Assembly (NCBI GenBank): GCA_036389715.1
Contig: DASVWH010000054.1
Span: forward strand, 1 to 39,404
DNA length: 39,404 nt
Direction: 5' to 3'
Source of the DNA: DASVWH01 sp036389715
Lineage (GTDB): Bacteria > Acidobacteriota > Blastocatellia > Pyrinomonadales > Pyrinomonadaceae
Shown: in pieces, positions 15,429 to 23,879 of the stretch
How positions within the stretch are numbered: position 1 is the first letter of the stretch
How the letters are laid out: each line of letters opens with the position of its first letter
Program-made: the position numbers and the translations under genes
The notes under the pieces: generated by a model
What the model was told of the DNA's origin: nothing
The model's database searches: none
What the model saw: only the letters and a program-made list of their open reading frames with translations

Positions 15429-17123
15429 CTATCTCGCCGCACGCTGCGGGGGCGCGGGCGTTTCGGCTGGCGCTCCCGTGACGGGGTAATCGGGGCGAAC
15501 GTGGCGGACGACGGCCGCGACCGGCTTCTGTATATAGTCGATGAAGGTCTTCGGATAGACGCCGATCCAGAGCGAGAGCACGACGAGCGGCAGCATGTAG
15601 GCCCACTCGCGCCCGGACATGTCCTCCAAGTCCCTGTTCTTCGGGTTCTCTATGTTGCCGAAAAACATCCGTTGATAGAGCCAGAGCATGTAGCCTGCGT
15701 TCAAGATGATGCCGAGCGCGGCCCATCCCGCCCACCACGGATTAGCCTCGAACGCGCCGCGCATCGAGAGAAACTCAGAGATGAAGACGCAGAGCAGCGG
15801 CAGCCCGATGGCCGTCATCGCCATGAAGAGAAAGACGGTCGCGTAGCCCGGCATGACGTGCGAGAGCCCGCCGAACTCGGCGACGCTGCGCGTGTGCCGC
15901 CGCTCGTAGATGATGCCGACCAGCAGGAAGAGCGCCGCCGAATAGATGCCGTGATTAATCATATGCAGCACCGCGCCGTTGACGCCGTTCGGATTGAGCG
16001 CGAACAGTCCGAGGATGACGATGCCCATCGAAGAGACCGAAGAATAGGCGACCAGCTTCTTCACGTCGCCGTCCTTCTTGACGACGAAGTACATCGCCGC
16101 CAGCGCGCCGTAAATAATCCCGACGATGGCCAGAAAGATCATCACGCTGCGGACGCCGAACGAGCCGAAGTAGCTTTCGTCCATCGAAGCTGCGGGAAAC
16201 ATCGGCAGGTTGAAGCGAAAGAAGCCGTATGTCCCGAGCTTGAGCAGGATGCCCGCCAGGATGACGGAGCCCGCGGTCGGGGCCTCGACGTGCGCGTCCG
16301 GCAGCCAGGTATGGAACGGCCACATCGGGACCTTGATCGCAAAGCCGATGGCGAAGGCGAAGAAGAGCAGGACCTGCAACGTGCCCATCGGCATGACCGC
16401 GCCCATCGCCTGCATGTACATCATGTTGAAAGTGCCCGCGCCGCTCGCAGCCGCCCCGACGGCATTATCGAGCATGGCGCGAGCGCCGTCGTTGCCCGCA
16501 ATCGCGGCCAGCGTCCCCGTCGCCTTCGCAACCTGGGCCGAGAGGCCCGCGTCCTGCGTCAGAAAGTACATCTTCAGCACGCCGAGCAGCATCACGACCG
16601 AGCCGACCAGCGTGTAGAGAAAGAACTTGATCGCGGCATAAAGCCGCCGCTCGCCGCCCCAGATGCCGATCAGGAAATACATCGGGACCAGCGAGACCTC
16701 GAAGAAGAGGTAGAAGAGGAACATGTCCATCGCGGAGAAGACGCCGACAACGGCCGTCTGCAACAGGAGCAGCAGGACGTAGTATTCCTTCTCGCGCTTC
16801 TCGATGTATTTCCAGGAAGAGAGCGCCGCGATGACGCCGAGCAGCGTCGTCAGCACGATGAGCAGCACGGCCACGCCGTCCGCGCCCATCTGGTAACGCG
16901 CGCCGATGATCGGAATCCACTGGTAGTCTTCGAGAAACTGCATCCCGCCGAGCCCCTTGTCGTAGCCGAAGAGAAACAGCGACGCGATGAACGTCAGCCC
17001 GAACCAGGCGGTCGTGAATCTCTTAATCAGGCCCGACTGATTCTTCTTGAAGAGGGCGAGGATAATAATCGCTCCCAGCAGTGGCAGCCACGTGATGACG
17101 GAGAGAAGATTTGGAATTTTCAT
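15429..17123 (-). CDS. nuoM: NADH-quinone oxidoreductase subunit M
   Basis: NuoM is an antiporter-like proton-pumping subunit of complex I. The 564-aa product has about 14 helices with the family motifs: the channel region near FFEVSLVPMYFLIGIWGG, IKVPMWPFHTWLPDAHVEAPTAGS near residue 265, and KKLVAYSSVSSMGIVILG near 350. The start is ATG at 17123 (MKIPNLLSVITW). An upstream in-frame ATG at 17183 would add 20 residues, but these are translated from repeat element R3 and should not be annotated as protein. A Pro/Ala-rich tail follows the last helix. Confidence 0.95.
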   Translation of the reverse strand: MKIPNLLSVITWLPLLGAIIILALFKKNQSGLIKRFTTAWFGLTFIASLFLFGYDKGLGGMQFLEDYQWIPIIGARYQMGADGVAVLLIVLTTLLGVIAALSSWKYIEKREKEYYVLLLLLQTAVVGVFSAMDMFLFYLFFEVSLVPMYFLIGIWGGERRLYAAIKFFLYTLVGSVVMLLGVLKMYFLTQDAGLSAQVAKATGTLAAIAGNDGARAMLDNAVGAAASGAGTFNMMYMQAMGAVMPMGTLQVLLFFAFAIGFAIKVPMWPFHTWLPDAHVEAPTAGSVILAGILLKLGTYGFFRFNLPMFPAASMDESYFGSFGVRSVMIFLAIVGIIYGALAAMYFVVKKDGDVKKLVAYSSVSSMGIVILGLFALNPNGVNGAVLHMINHGIYSAALFLLVGIIYERRHTRSVAEFGGLSHVMPGYATVFLFMAMTAIGLPLLCVFISEFLSMRGAFEANPWWAGWAALGIILNAGYMLWLYQRMFFGNIENPKNRDLEDMSGREWAYMLPLVVLSLWIGVYPKTFIDYIQKPVAAVVRHVRPDYPVTGAPAETPAPPQRAAR

Positions 17124-17130
17124 GGTCTGA

Positions 17131-17231
17131 AGTTCTGAGTTTGGAGTTTTCAGTTTTGAGTTTTCAGTTTTCAGTAAAAGCAAGAAGGTCTTTGTCCTGG
17201 CTTAAAACTGAAAACCGAAAACTCAAAACTC
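17131..17231. repeat. Heptad inverted-repeat element R3 (AGTTTTC type), nuoL-nuoM
   Basis: The left arm units from 17131 are AGTTCTG, AGTTTGG, AGTTTTC, AGTTTTG, AGTTTTC, AGTTTTC (to 17172). The core begins AGTAAAAGCAAG and ends CTGGCTT. The right arm units from 17204 are AAAACTG, AAAACCG, AAAACTC, AAAACTC (to 17231). The element ends 2 nt before the nuoL stop codon. Confidence 0.9.
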
Positions 17232-17233
17232 CC

Positions 17234-19939
17234 CTACTGTTTCAACAATCCGACTGCCGAAAGGATGTCGCTGCCGAAGAAGAGCGCGACGGCGACGACG
17301 AGGCCGAGCACCATCACGAGCGCGTAGTTCTGCGCAAAGCCTGTCTGCGTGGCGCGAATCAGCCGCGACATGATGCGGCCGATGAAACCCGCGATGCCGT
17401 TGACCAGCCCGTCAACCACGTAGCGGTCGAAGCCGCCCGTGATGCGGCTGGCCCAGCGCGCGAGCCAGGCCGTGCCGTTGACCGCCCCGTCAATCCCGCG
17501 CGAGTCTATGGCATAGACGCCCCGCGCCGCATCCATCGTGCGCCGCGTGAAGAGCTTGCCGTACAGCTCGTCCACCCAGTACTTGTGAAAGCTCGCGCGA
17601 TAGAGCGGTCGCAGGCGCGCGGCCCAGACCTCCGGCAGGCGCGGATTCCTGATGTAGAAGAGATAGGCCAACCCTATGCCGAAGCCCGCGACCAGCAGCG
17701 AGATGATGATGAACAGCCATTCGGCGGCCCTGTGACTGCCGAGCGCATTTTCGGCCGCGTGCGCCAGGTTGAAGCCCGTCTCGCCGTAAGGAGCGGGCGA
17801 CTCGCTCTCCGCCCCGGCGTGCCCCGCCTCACCCGCCGCCGTCGGCTCGCTCGAAGCCAGCAGCGCGCCGCCTCCTGTCTTCGGGCCTGCGTCTTCAAGA
17901 TGAACCGTGCTGCCTCCGCCCTCCGAGAAGCCTTCGCCGAACGCGCCCCTGGTCGGATTCCAGATGATGGGCTCAAGCCAGGTGACGATGTTCAGCTTCC
18001 CTCTGGCGTGGCCTCCGCCCGTGAAGGCCGGGCCGATGCCGACGAGGCCGCCAATCGTCGCCAGGACGGCCAGCGCGGCCAGCGGAACCCACATCGAAGG
18101 CGGCGATTCGTGCGGCAGATGAACGGCGTGACCGTGTGCGCCGTGACCGGCGGTCGCGTCATGGCCATGAGCATCTAGAGCGTGCTCGTCATGCTCGTCC
18201 GCGACCGGGCCGACGTGCTCGCCGGGCTCGTGGCGCGGGCGGTCTCCGGCGGATTCCAGGCGCGCGTCGTGCGGTTTGAGTCCTTCGTCGAAGGCATGAG
18301 CGTGCGCTTCATCGGCCTCGCCGCCCGCGGGGGCTTCGAGGAATCTCTCCTTGCCCCAGAAGGTCATGGCGACGAGTCGCGTCATGTAAAATGCCGTGCA
18401 GGTGGCCGCAACGGTGGCGACGAGCCAGAGTATCCATCCGCCCGGAATGTAGTTGGTCGAAGCCGTCCGCCAGAGAATCTCGTCCTTGGACCAGAAGCCG
18501 CTGAACGGAATGATGCCGCAGATGGCCAGCCAGCCCGCGAGGAACGTCATGTAGGTGTAGGGCATGTACTTCCTGAGCCCGCCCATCCGCCGCATATCCT
18601 GCTCGTGATGCATCCCGTGAATGACGGAGCCCGCGCCGAGAAACATCAGCGCCTTGAAGAAGGCGTGCGTCATGACGTGGAAGATGCCGATGGCGAACGC
18701 GCCGACGCCGCAGGCCAGGAACATGAAGCCGAGTTGCGAGACGGTCGAATAGGCCAGCACCTTCTTGATGTCGTTCTGCGTAATGCCGATGGTCGCGGCA
18801 AAGAGCGCGGTCGCCGCCCCGACGACGGCGACGACCAGCATCATCGTCTGCGAATGCTGGAAGATGACGTTGGTCCGCGTCACCATGTAGAGCCCGGCCG
18901 TGACCATCGTCGCCGCGTGAATCAGCGCGGAGACCGGAGTCGGCCCGGCCATCGCGTCCGGCAACCAGACGAAGAGCGGTATCTGCGCGGACTTTCCGAC
19001 CGCGCCGATGAAGAGCCCGAGCGCAATCCAGGACATGATGTGCCATGACCCGAGCGCTTCGAGCGGGAAGGACTGCGCCTGGTTCATGACGCTCGTATAC
19101 TGCACGGAGCCGAAGGTGGCGATGACGGCAAAGATGGCGAGCGAGAAGCCGAAGTCGCCGATGCGGTTAGTGATGAAAGCCTTGCGCGAGGCGTCCCCCG
19201 CTTCCTTGCGGTCAAAGTAATAGCCGATCAAAAGATACGAGCAGAGGCCGACGCCCTCCCAGCCGACGAACATCATCAGGAAGTTCGAGCCCATCACGAG
19301 CACGAGCATCGAGAACATGAAGAGGCCCAGATAAGCGAAGAAGCGATAGAAGCCCGTGTCGCCGTGCATGTACCCGGTCGCGAAGACGAAGATGCACAGT
19401 CCGACGCCCGTGATGATGAGCATGAAGATGGACGAGAGCGCATCGAGCTGGTAGCTCCACTCGACATCCAGTAGAGAGCCGCGTCCAGTGTGCTCGTTGC
19501 GTCTGTTATCTCTGGCGGACTGCTCGCCCAAACCCGGCGGGTCTGCTGCCGCGGCCGTCGCGCCCGCACCCTCTCTCGCGGCGGCCGGAGAATGACCCTC
19601 TCCCCCGGCGGTTTCGCCCGCCCGCCCCATCTGAGCTGCGGCGCGCAACGCCCCTGCGCGTTCCGGCGCACCCTGCGTAATCTCGACTCCGCCTGTCGGA
19701 ATCCAGGTGTAGCCGAACGCGCCGTCGTCGCTCGTCAGGTAAGGCTTGGGCCAGATGGCCCGCTCGCCAAAGCCGTAGGAGTAGACCGCCAGCAGGCTAA
19801 TCAGGAACGCCAGCGCGACCGAGCCGATGGCTATTGCTCCGACGAGCCGCTCCGGAAAGCGTAATTTACGCCCCAGCAGCCCGTTGACGGCCGCACCGGC
19901 CAGAGGCAGAAGTGGAACGAGCCAGATGTATCTATGCAT
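17234..19939 (-). CDS. nuoL: NADH-quinone oxidoreductase subunit L with large inserts
   Basis: NuoL is the distal antiporter-like subunit of complex I with the long lateral helix. The 901-aa product is far longer than the usual 610-670. Core motifs are intact: YSYQLDALSSIFMLI near 160, WEGVGLCSYLLIGYY near 235, KSAQIPLFVWLPDAMAGPTPVSALIHAATMV near 320-350 and KKVLAYSTVSQLGFMF near 393. The extra length lies in three soluble inserts: an Ala/Gly-rich one around residues 83-153, a His/Asp-rich one around 535-610 (for example EHDEHALDAHGHDATAGHGAHGH), and a Gly/Ala/Glu-rich one around 645-735. All are in one uninterrupted frame, so this is not a fusion of genes. The ATG at 19939 abuts repeat R4. 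Confidence 0.94.
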   Translation of the reverse strand: MHRYIWLVPLLPLAGAAVNGLLGRKLRFPERLVGAIAIGSVALAFLISLLAVYSYGFGERAIWPKPYLTSDDGAFGYTWIPTGGVEITQGAPERAGALRAAAQMGRAGETAGGEGHSPAAAREGAGATAAAADPPGLGEQSARDNRRNEHTGRGSLLDVEWSYQLDALSSIFMLIITGVGLCIFVFATGYMHGDTGFYRFFAYLGLFMFSMLVLVMGSNFLMMFVGWEGVGLCSYLLIGYYFDRKEAGDASRKAFITNRIGDFGFSLAIFAVIATFGSVQYTSVMNQAQSFPLEALGSWHIMSWIALGLFIGAVGKSAQIPLFVWLPDAMAGPTPVSALIHAATMVTAGLYMVTRTNVIFQHSQTMMLVVAVVGAATALFAATIGITQNDIKKVLAYSTVSQLGFMFLACGVGAFAIGIFHVMTHAFFKALMFLGAGSVIHGMHHEQDMRRMGGLRKYMPYTYMTFLAGWLAICGIIPFSGFWSKDEILWRTASTNYIPGGWILWLVATVAATCTAFYMTRLVAMTFWGKERFLEAPAGGEADEAHAHAFDEGLKPHDARLESAGDRPRHEPGEHVGPVADEHDEHALDAHGHDATAGHGAHGHAVHLPHESPPSMWVPLAALAVLATIGGLVGIGPAFTGGGHARGKLNIVTWLEPIIWNPTRGAFGEGFSEGGGSTVHLEDAGPKTGGGALLASSEPTAAGEAGHAGAESESPAPYGETGFNLAHAAENALGSHRAAEWLFIIISLLVAGFGIGLAYLFYIRNPRLPEVWAARLRPLYRASFHKYWVDELYGKLFTRRTMDAARGVYAIDSRGIDGAVNGTAWLARWASRITGGFDRYVVDGLVNGIAGFIGRIMSRLIRATQTGFAQNYALVMVLGLVVAVALFFGSDILSAVGLLKQ

Positions 19940-19942
19940 ATT

Positions 19943-20054
19943 AGTTTTCAGTTTTCGGTTTTCAGTTTTCAGTTAAGAGCAAGCGAGGCTCTGCTTAAAG
20001 AGCAAGCGGGGCTGTCGTCCTGGCTTAAAACTAAGAACTGAAAACTGAAAACTG
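19943..20054. repeat. Heptad inverted-repeat element R4 (AGTTTTC type), nuoK-nuoL
   Basis: The left arm 19943-19970 is AGTTTTC, AGTTTTC, GGTTTTC, AGTTTTC. The right arm 20027-20054 is AAAACTA, AGAACTG, AAAACTG, AAAACTG. The core (19971-20026) begins AGTTAAGAGCAAGCGAGG, includes an internal AGAGC...GCTCT stem, and is almost identical to that of R5. Confidence 0.92.
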
Positions 20055-20057
20055 TCT

Positions 20058-20459
20058 TCACCATTTCAGGAGGTCAATCTCATCAATCCAGATCGTCTCT
20101 TTATTGCGATAAAGCGCGATGACGATGCCCAGTCCGATGGCGGCTTCGGCCGCGGCGACGACGATAATAAAGACCGTAAAGACCTGTCCGGCGACGGCGT
20201 TCAGGCTGCCGATGTCTTGCAGGTAGCGCGAAAAGGCTATGAAGTTCAGGTTGGCCGCGTTGAGAATCAGTTCGATGGACATGAAGATGACGATGATGTT
20301 GCGCCGCGCGAGCACACCCGCCATCCCGATGATGAACATCAGCGCCCCGACCACCAGAAACTTCGACAGGTCCGGGTGCTGTATGCCTTCCTTGACGGTC
20401 TGAAATCCGCCGCCTGCCTGGAGCAAGAGGGCTGTGGCCGAAGTTAAAAGGATGCTCAT
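20058..20459 (-). CDS. nuoK: NADH-quinone oxidoreductase subunit K
   Basis: NuoK is a small three-helix membrane subunit of complex I. The C-terminal 100 residues match the family, with FMSIELILNAANLNFIAFSRY near residues 59-79, holding the conserved membrane Glu of IELILNA, and FIIVVAAAEAAIGLGIVIALYRN near 96-118 with the second conserved Glu. The first 30 residues before helix 1 are extra compared with the usual 100-aa protein. The ATG at 20459 is the only good start; an internal start would remove the extension but I see no matching ribosome-binding site. Confidence 0.95.
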   Translation of the reverse strand: MSILLTSATALLLQAGGGFQTVKEGIQHPDLSKFLVVGALMFIIGMAGVLARRNIIVIFMSIELILNAANLNFIAFSRYLQDIGSLNAVAGQVFTVFIIVVAAAEAAIGLGIVIALYRNKETIWIDEIDLLKW

Positions 20460-20502
20460 AAAGACTCCGCTCTAAGAGTAAGCAGGAAGGCGCAAGAGAG
20501 GG

Positions 20503-20543
20503 ATGAAAGCCCGGCCGGTTCGAGCTTGAAGTCAGGCTTTCAT
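20503..20543. repeat. Inverted repeat between nuoJ and nuoK
   Basis: ATGAAAGCC (20503-20511) and GGCTTTCAT (20535-20543) are perfect 9-bp complements. The pairing extends imperfectly into AGAGAGG on one side and CCTCTCT on the other. The right arm covers the nuoJ stop codon (20540-20542). It is not built of tandem heptads, so it is kept apart from R1-R11. Confidence 0.6.
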
Positions 20544-21229
20544 TCTTCCTCTCTGGCCTCTTCTACTTGATGTTCCGCAATGGCTTCTTTCAGAACTTCA
20601 GGGTCGAGATCGTCTGCGGCCGCCTCCTGCTTGATCGTGCGCGCCAGCATGACCGAGCCGATAATGGCGACGAGCAGGAGCACGCTGGCGATCTCGAAGG
20701 GCAGCGAGGCGAAGCGATAGAGGCTTGAGCCGACGCGCTCTGTGTCCTTCGTGATTCTGGCCGTGCCCGTCGCGGAGGCCGCCAGATGCTGCTGCTGCTC
20801 GGCGCGCTGCTGCTGAATCTGCGCGCGCACGTCCTCGTCCGGGAGGTCGCGCTTTTGCAGCCCGTCGTAGCCCTGCTTGAGCGCGTAAACCAGGCCGAAG
20901 ACGAGCAGCAGCGCGAAGATGCTGGTGGCGACGACCTGCGTTGTGCCGTTGAAGATACGGTCGCGCCCGCGCTCTTCCGCGCCGACGTTGACCAGCATGA
21001 TGACGAACAGAAAGAGCACCATCACGCCGCCGACGTAGACCAGAATCTGCACGCCCGCGATGAACTCCGCGCCGAGCAGGATATAGAGCGCCGCCACCGA
21101 AACCAGCGACGAAATCAGAAAGAGCGCGCTGTGCACGGCGTTGCGCGCCATGATCGTCAGCAGCCCGGCGATCAGCGCGGCAATCGAGAATATCCAGAAG
21201 AAGACGGCTTCCCAGCCTGATAGAGTCAT
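20540..21229 (-). CDS. nuoJ: NADH-quinone oxidoreductase subunit J
   Basis: NuoJ is a membrane subunit of complex I next to NuoK and NuoH. The 229-aa protein has five helices. The conserved third helix region EFIAGVQILVYVGGVMVLFLFVIMLVN lies near residues 54-80 and contains the pi-bulge segment typical of the family. A soluble Gln-rich stretch (QIQQQRAEQQQHLA) lies between helices 4 and 5. The Asp/Glu-rich tail ends in VEEAREEE. Both additions are longer than in Escherichia coli NuoJ. The ATG at 21229 is preceded by repeat R5. Confidence 0.95.
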   Translation of the reverse strand: MTLSGWEAVFFWIFSIAALIAGLLTIMARNAVHSALFLISSLVSVAALYILLGAEFIAGVQILVYVGGVMVLFLFVIMLVNVGAEERGRDRIFNGTTQVVATSIFALLLVFGLVYALKQGYDGLQKRDLPDEDVRAQIQQQRAEQQQHLAASATGTARITKDTERVGSSLYRFASLPFEIASVLLLVAIIGSVMLARTIKQEAAADDLDPEVLKEAIAEHQVEEAREEE

Positions 21230-21237
21230 GATTTTCG

Positions 21238-21349
21238 AGTATTCAGTTTTCGGTTTTCAGCTTTCAGTTAAGAGCAAGCGAGGCTCTGCTTAAAGAGCAA
21301 GCGGGTCTATCGTCTTGGCTTAAAACTGAAAACCGAAAACTGAAAACTG
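21238..21349. repeat. Heptad inverted-repeat element R5 (AGTTTTC type), nuoI-nuoJ
   Basis: The left arm 21238-21265 is AGTATTC, AGTTTTC, GGTTTTC, AGCTTTC. The right arm 21322-21349 is AAAACTG, AAAACCG, AAAACTG, AAAACTG. The core is nearly the same as that of R4, with only a few substitutions, so the two are recent or co-evolving copies. Confidence 0.92.
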
Positions 21350-21352
21350 TCT

Positions 21353-21886
21353 TTACGCTTCGTACTTAACGGTTTCGCGTCCCTGTTCGAGCATCTCCCG
21401 GTTCCAGACGAAGCCGGCGCGCGAATAGGTGGCCAGCTCGAAATCCTGCGTCAGTTCGAGGCAATTGGTCGGGCAGGCTTCCTGGCAGAGAGCGCAGAAC
21501 ATGCAGCGCGAGGTGTCGAAGATAAACTCGTCGAGCACCTTCTTGCGGCGCGGCTTGCCCGCCACGATAATCTCCACGTCCATCGCGATCACGTCAATGC
21601 AGTCTTCGGGACAGGCCAGCGCGCAGAGGTTACAGGCGATGCAGAGCGTCTCGTGTGTTTCCGGGTCCATGTTCAGACGCGGCGCGCCGTGAAAGCGCGG
21701 CGCAACTTCGGGCCGCTGCTTCGGATACTGCTCCGTGTAAATGCCCTTACCCGCCACCGCATCCCTGTCCGTCAACGCGCCGATGTTGTAGCGCAGCGTG
21801 AGCCCCATCCCGCGCAGCAGGTCAACCATAAAGAAGCGCTTCAGCTTCTGCATAAACGTCGTCTTTGGAACACTTACCGCTGGCAT
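21353..21886 (-). CDS. nuoI: NADH-quinone oxidoreductase subunit I
   Basis: NuoI carries two 4Fe-4S clusters (N6a and N6b) that pass electrons to NuoB. The 177-aa protein has two ferredoxin motifs: CIACNLCALACP (C82, C85, C88, C92) and CMFCALCQEACP (C128, C131, C134, C138), each with a following Cys for the partner cluster (C96, C142). An amphipathic N-terminal segment attaches to the membrane arm. The ATG at 21886 follows CAGGAG at a good distance. In this operon NuoI would receive electrons from an input module that is not encoded nearby. Confidence 0.96.
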   Translation of the reverse strand: MPAVSVPKTTFMQKLKRFFMVDLLRGMGLTLRYNIGALTDRDAVAGKGIYTEQYPKQRPEVAPRFHGAPRLNMDPETHETLCIACNLCALACPEDCIDVIAMDVEIIVAGKPRRKKVLDEFIFDTSRCMFCALCQEACPTNCLELTQDFELATYSRAGFVWNREMLEQGRETVKYEA

Positions 21887-21899
21887 AAATTACTCCTGA

Positions 21900-21996
21900 G
21901 AACTGAAAGAATCCACTCATTTGCTCATTATAGTCATCGATTCATTTAATAATTCATCGAGTTGTTCAATGAGTAAATGATGAAATGATTACATCT
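21900..21996. repeat. Octad-type inverted-repeat element R6, nuoH-nuoI
   Basis: The left part repeats CACTCATT, TGCTCATT, ATAGTCAT, CGATTCAT, TTAATAAT, TCATCGAG. The right part from about 21967 is TCAATGAG, TAAATGAT, GAAATGAT, TACATC, near reverse complements. The unit is related to that of R2 (TCATT-rich, 8-nt period). It fills the nuoI start to nuoH stop gap. Confidence 0.7.
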
Positions 21997-21998
21997 CT

Positions 21999-23324
21999 TC
22001 ATCCTTCGGCCTTAACGCTCGCTCTGGCCGGTTTGCCCTGCGGCAGGTTGACGAGGCGAATGTCGCGCCGCTGTTTCTTCAAGTTAAAGTCGCGCGAGCG
22101 CCAGTTGATCGTAGACAGCACGGCAGCCGTAATGAGCACGCCGCCCCAGCCGAAAGCGATGATGATCGCCTTGCCAGTGCCCGTCAGGTCCATGCCCCGA
22201 CTCGTTGATTCGATAGTCTGAAAACCGTTCCAGCCGTTGACGGCCTGGACTGTAAAGATGGCGATGGCCGTGAGCACGATATTGACGAGCGCCGTCGGAA
22301 TCAGCCACTTCCAGCCGATGTCCATCAACTGGTCGTAGCGAAAGCGCGGGAGCGTCCAGCGCAGCCAGAAATAGGTGTAGAGCAGGACCGTCACCTTGGC
22401 CAGGAAGACCAGGAGGCTGGCCAGGACGTAGAGATTGTGAAAGCCTCTGGCCTCCGTCAGCCCGTAGACGCCCGGGAAATACCAGCCGCCCAGGTAGAGC
22501 GTCGTCGCAATCGCCGAGATGACGACCATCGCCGCGTACTCGGCCATGAAGAAGAGCGACCAGCGCATCCCTGAATATTCCGTGTGGAAACCGGCGACCA
22601 GCTCAGACTCTGCTTCCGGCAGATCAAACGGCGCGCGATTGTTCTCCGCGATGCCGCTGATGAGAAAGGTCAGGAAGCCGAGCGGTTGATAGAGCAAGTA
22701 CCAGGTGGAGTCCGCGGCCTGCGCCGTGACGATGCCGGAAAGCGACAGCGTCCGCGAGAACATCAAAGCCCCGACCAGCGCCAGTCCCATCGAGACTTCG
22801 TAAGAGACCATCTGCGCGGACGAGCGCAGGCCCCCCATCAGGGCGTATTTAGAGTTCGACGCCCACCCCGCCAGAATCAGCGCCAGCACGCCGACGCTCG
22901 AAACCGAGAGGACGAAGAGCAGCCCGATGTTAACGTCCGTGATGACGCCCCAGTCGGGCGCAAACGGAATCACGGCGAAGACTATGAAGGCCGCGGCGAC
23001 GGCGATAAAGGGCGCGAACTTGAAGATGTAGGGGTCGGCCTTATCCGGCGTTAAGTCCTCTTTGGTCAATAGCTTAATGGCGTCGGCGAGCGGCTGCAAG
23101 AGTCCCCAGGGGCCGACCCGCATCGGTCCCAGCCGGGCCTGCATGAAGGCCGAAATCTTGCGCTCGGCGTAGGTCGCGTAGAGCGCATAGACGGCGACGG
23201 CCGTGACGACCGCCCCGATCTGGATGAAAGGCCACACGACGTTGTTGACCGTCTCGGGGCTGAAAAACCTGAGCAGCAGATTGTCTATGAAATTTATCGG
23301 CGCAAGCACCGCTTGGATTGACAT
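21999..23324 (-). CDS. nuoH: NADH-quinone oxidoreductase subunit H
   Basis: NuoH forms the membrane side of the quinone chamber. The 441-aa protein has eight to nine helices. It shows the conserved quinone-site loops: ERKISAFMQARLGPMRVGPWGLLQPLADAIKLLTKED near 53-90, and NNRAPFDLPEAESELVAGFHTEYSGMRWSLFFMAEY near 225-260. The C-terminal 80 residues extend beyond the usual 330-350 aa, with an extra helix and a basic tail. The start is 5 nt after the stop of the AllA-like gene, so the two are translated from one message. Confidence 0.96.
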   Translation of the reverse strand: MSIQAVLAPINFIDNLLLRFFSPETVNNVVWPFIQIGAVVTAVAVYALYATYAERKISAFMQARLGPMRVGPWGLLQPLADAIKLLTKEDLTPDKADPYIFKFAPFIAVAAAFIVFAVIPFAPDWGVITDVNIGLLFVLSVSSVGVLALILAGWASNSKYALMGGLRSSAQMVSYEVSMGLALVGALMFSRTLSLSGIVTAQAADSTWYLLYQPLGFLTFLISGIAENNRAPFDLPEAESELVAGFHTEYSGMRWSLFFMAEYAAMVVISAIATTLYLGGWYFPGVYGLTEARGFHNLYVLASLLVFLAKVTVLLYTYFWLRWTLPRFRYDQLMDIGWKWLIPTALVNIVLTAIAIFTVQAVNGWNGFQTIESTSRGMDLTGTGKAIIIAFGWGGVLITAAVLSTINWRSRDFNLKKQRRDIRLVNLPQGKPARASVKAEG

Positions 23325-23329
23325 ATCGC

Positions 23330-23788
23330 TTATGACTCGATCTCGAAGACTCTCCCGTGTGTGACTTTCAGGTCAACCAGCTCCCAGTCGTCGTCCAGTG
23401 TTCCCGCGCGATCAACGACCAGGTAAGAGGCCCATTCGCCGACCGGGAAAGGCGGCGTGTGCCAGGTCCCCTTGTGATAAGCGTAGGGCAGGCGCCCGTC
23501 CACCAGAAAAGCCGCGACGCTCTCCAGGTCAGGCGCGCTCCCGTCGTTTGGCCGGGCGACCGCAATCACGTAGCGCGACGAGACCAGCGGAGAGAAGACC
23601 TGCATCGTCTGCCTGTGCCGCGCCATGAAATCGAAGCGCAGCGGACGCCGCTCGGCGGTCGCACCCGTCAGGCTCGGCTGCCCCCGGCCAAGGTCAATCT
23701 CGACCGACCCGCGACTATCAATCAAGACGCCGTAGGGCGCGAACGTCGCGCGTGTCAGCGGCTGAACCTTCAGGCGAACAACTTCCAT
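23330..23788 (-). CDS. Ureidoglycolate lyase (AllA)-like cupin protein
   Basis: This 152-aa protein matches the AllA fold: VRLKVQPLTRATFAPYGVLID at the N-terminus, RHRQTMQVFSPLVSSRYVIAVA in the middle and YAYHKGTWHTPPFPVG near residues 102-117, with the conserved His-Lys-Gly-Thr-Trp-His segment. AllA converts ureidoglycolate to glyoxylate and urea in purine breakdown. No other allantoin or purine-degradation gene is in the window. It sits where nuoE, nuoF and nuoG usually lie, between nuoD and nuoH, and ends 5 nt before nuoH. Its true substrate here is uncertain, since related cupins may act on other 2-oxo or ureido acids. Confidence 0.75.
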   Translation of the reverse strand: MEVVRLKVQPLTRATFAPYGVLIDSRGSVEIDLGRGQPSLTGATAERRPLRFDFMARHRQTMQVFSPLVSSRYVIAVARPNDGSAPDLESVAAFLVDGRLPYAYHKGTWHTPPFPVGEWASYLVVDRAGTLDDDWELVDLKVTHGRVFEIES

Positions 23789-23792
23789 AAAG

Positions 23793-23875
23793 CAGGAGTC
23801 GGGAGCCGGAACACAGGACTCAGGATGAAGGGCCGGAATCCTTCTGCTGCTAAATTCCGTAGTCCTGACTTACGG
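23793..23875. repeat. Degenerate heptad element R11, nuoD-AllA-like gap
   Basis: The left part reads as 7-nt units CAGGAGT, CGGGAGC, CGGAACA, CAGGACT, CAGGATG. The right part has AATTCCG, TAGTCCTGA and TTACGGG, only partly complementary. It resembles an eroded version of the R1-R10 architecture. Confidence 0.4.
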
Positions 23876-23879
23876 GTTC

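Noticed and set aside
15399..17138. Long plus-strand ORF antisense to nuoM
   Set aside because: Its composition (Arg, Asp, Glu and His-rich) is typical of antisense frames in GC-rich genes, and the minus-strand NuoM is certain.
17124..17183. N-terminal extension of NuoM
   Set aside because: The extra 20 residues (MLLLKTENSKLKTPNSELQT) are translated from repeat R3. The true start is the ATG at 17123.
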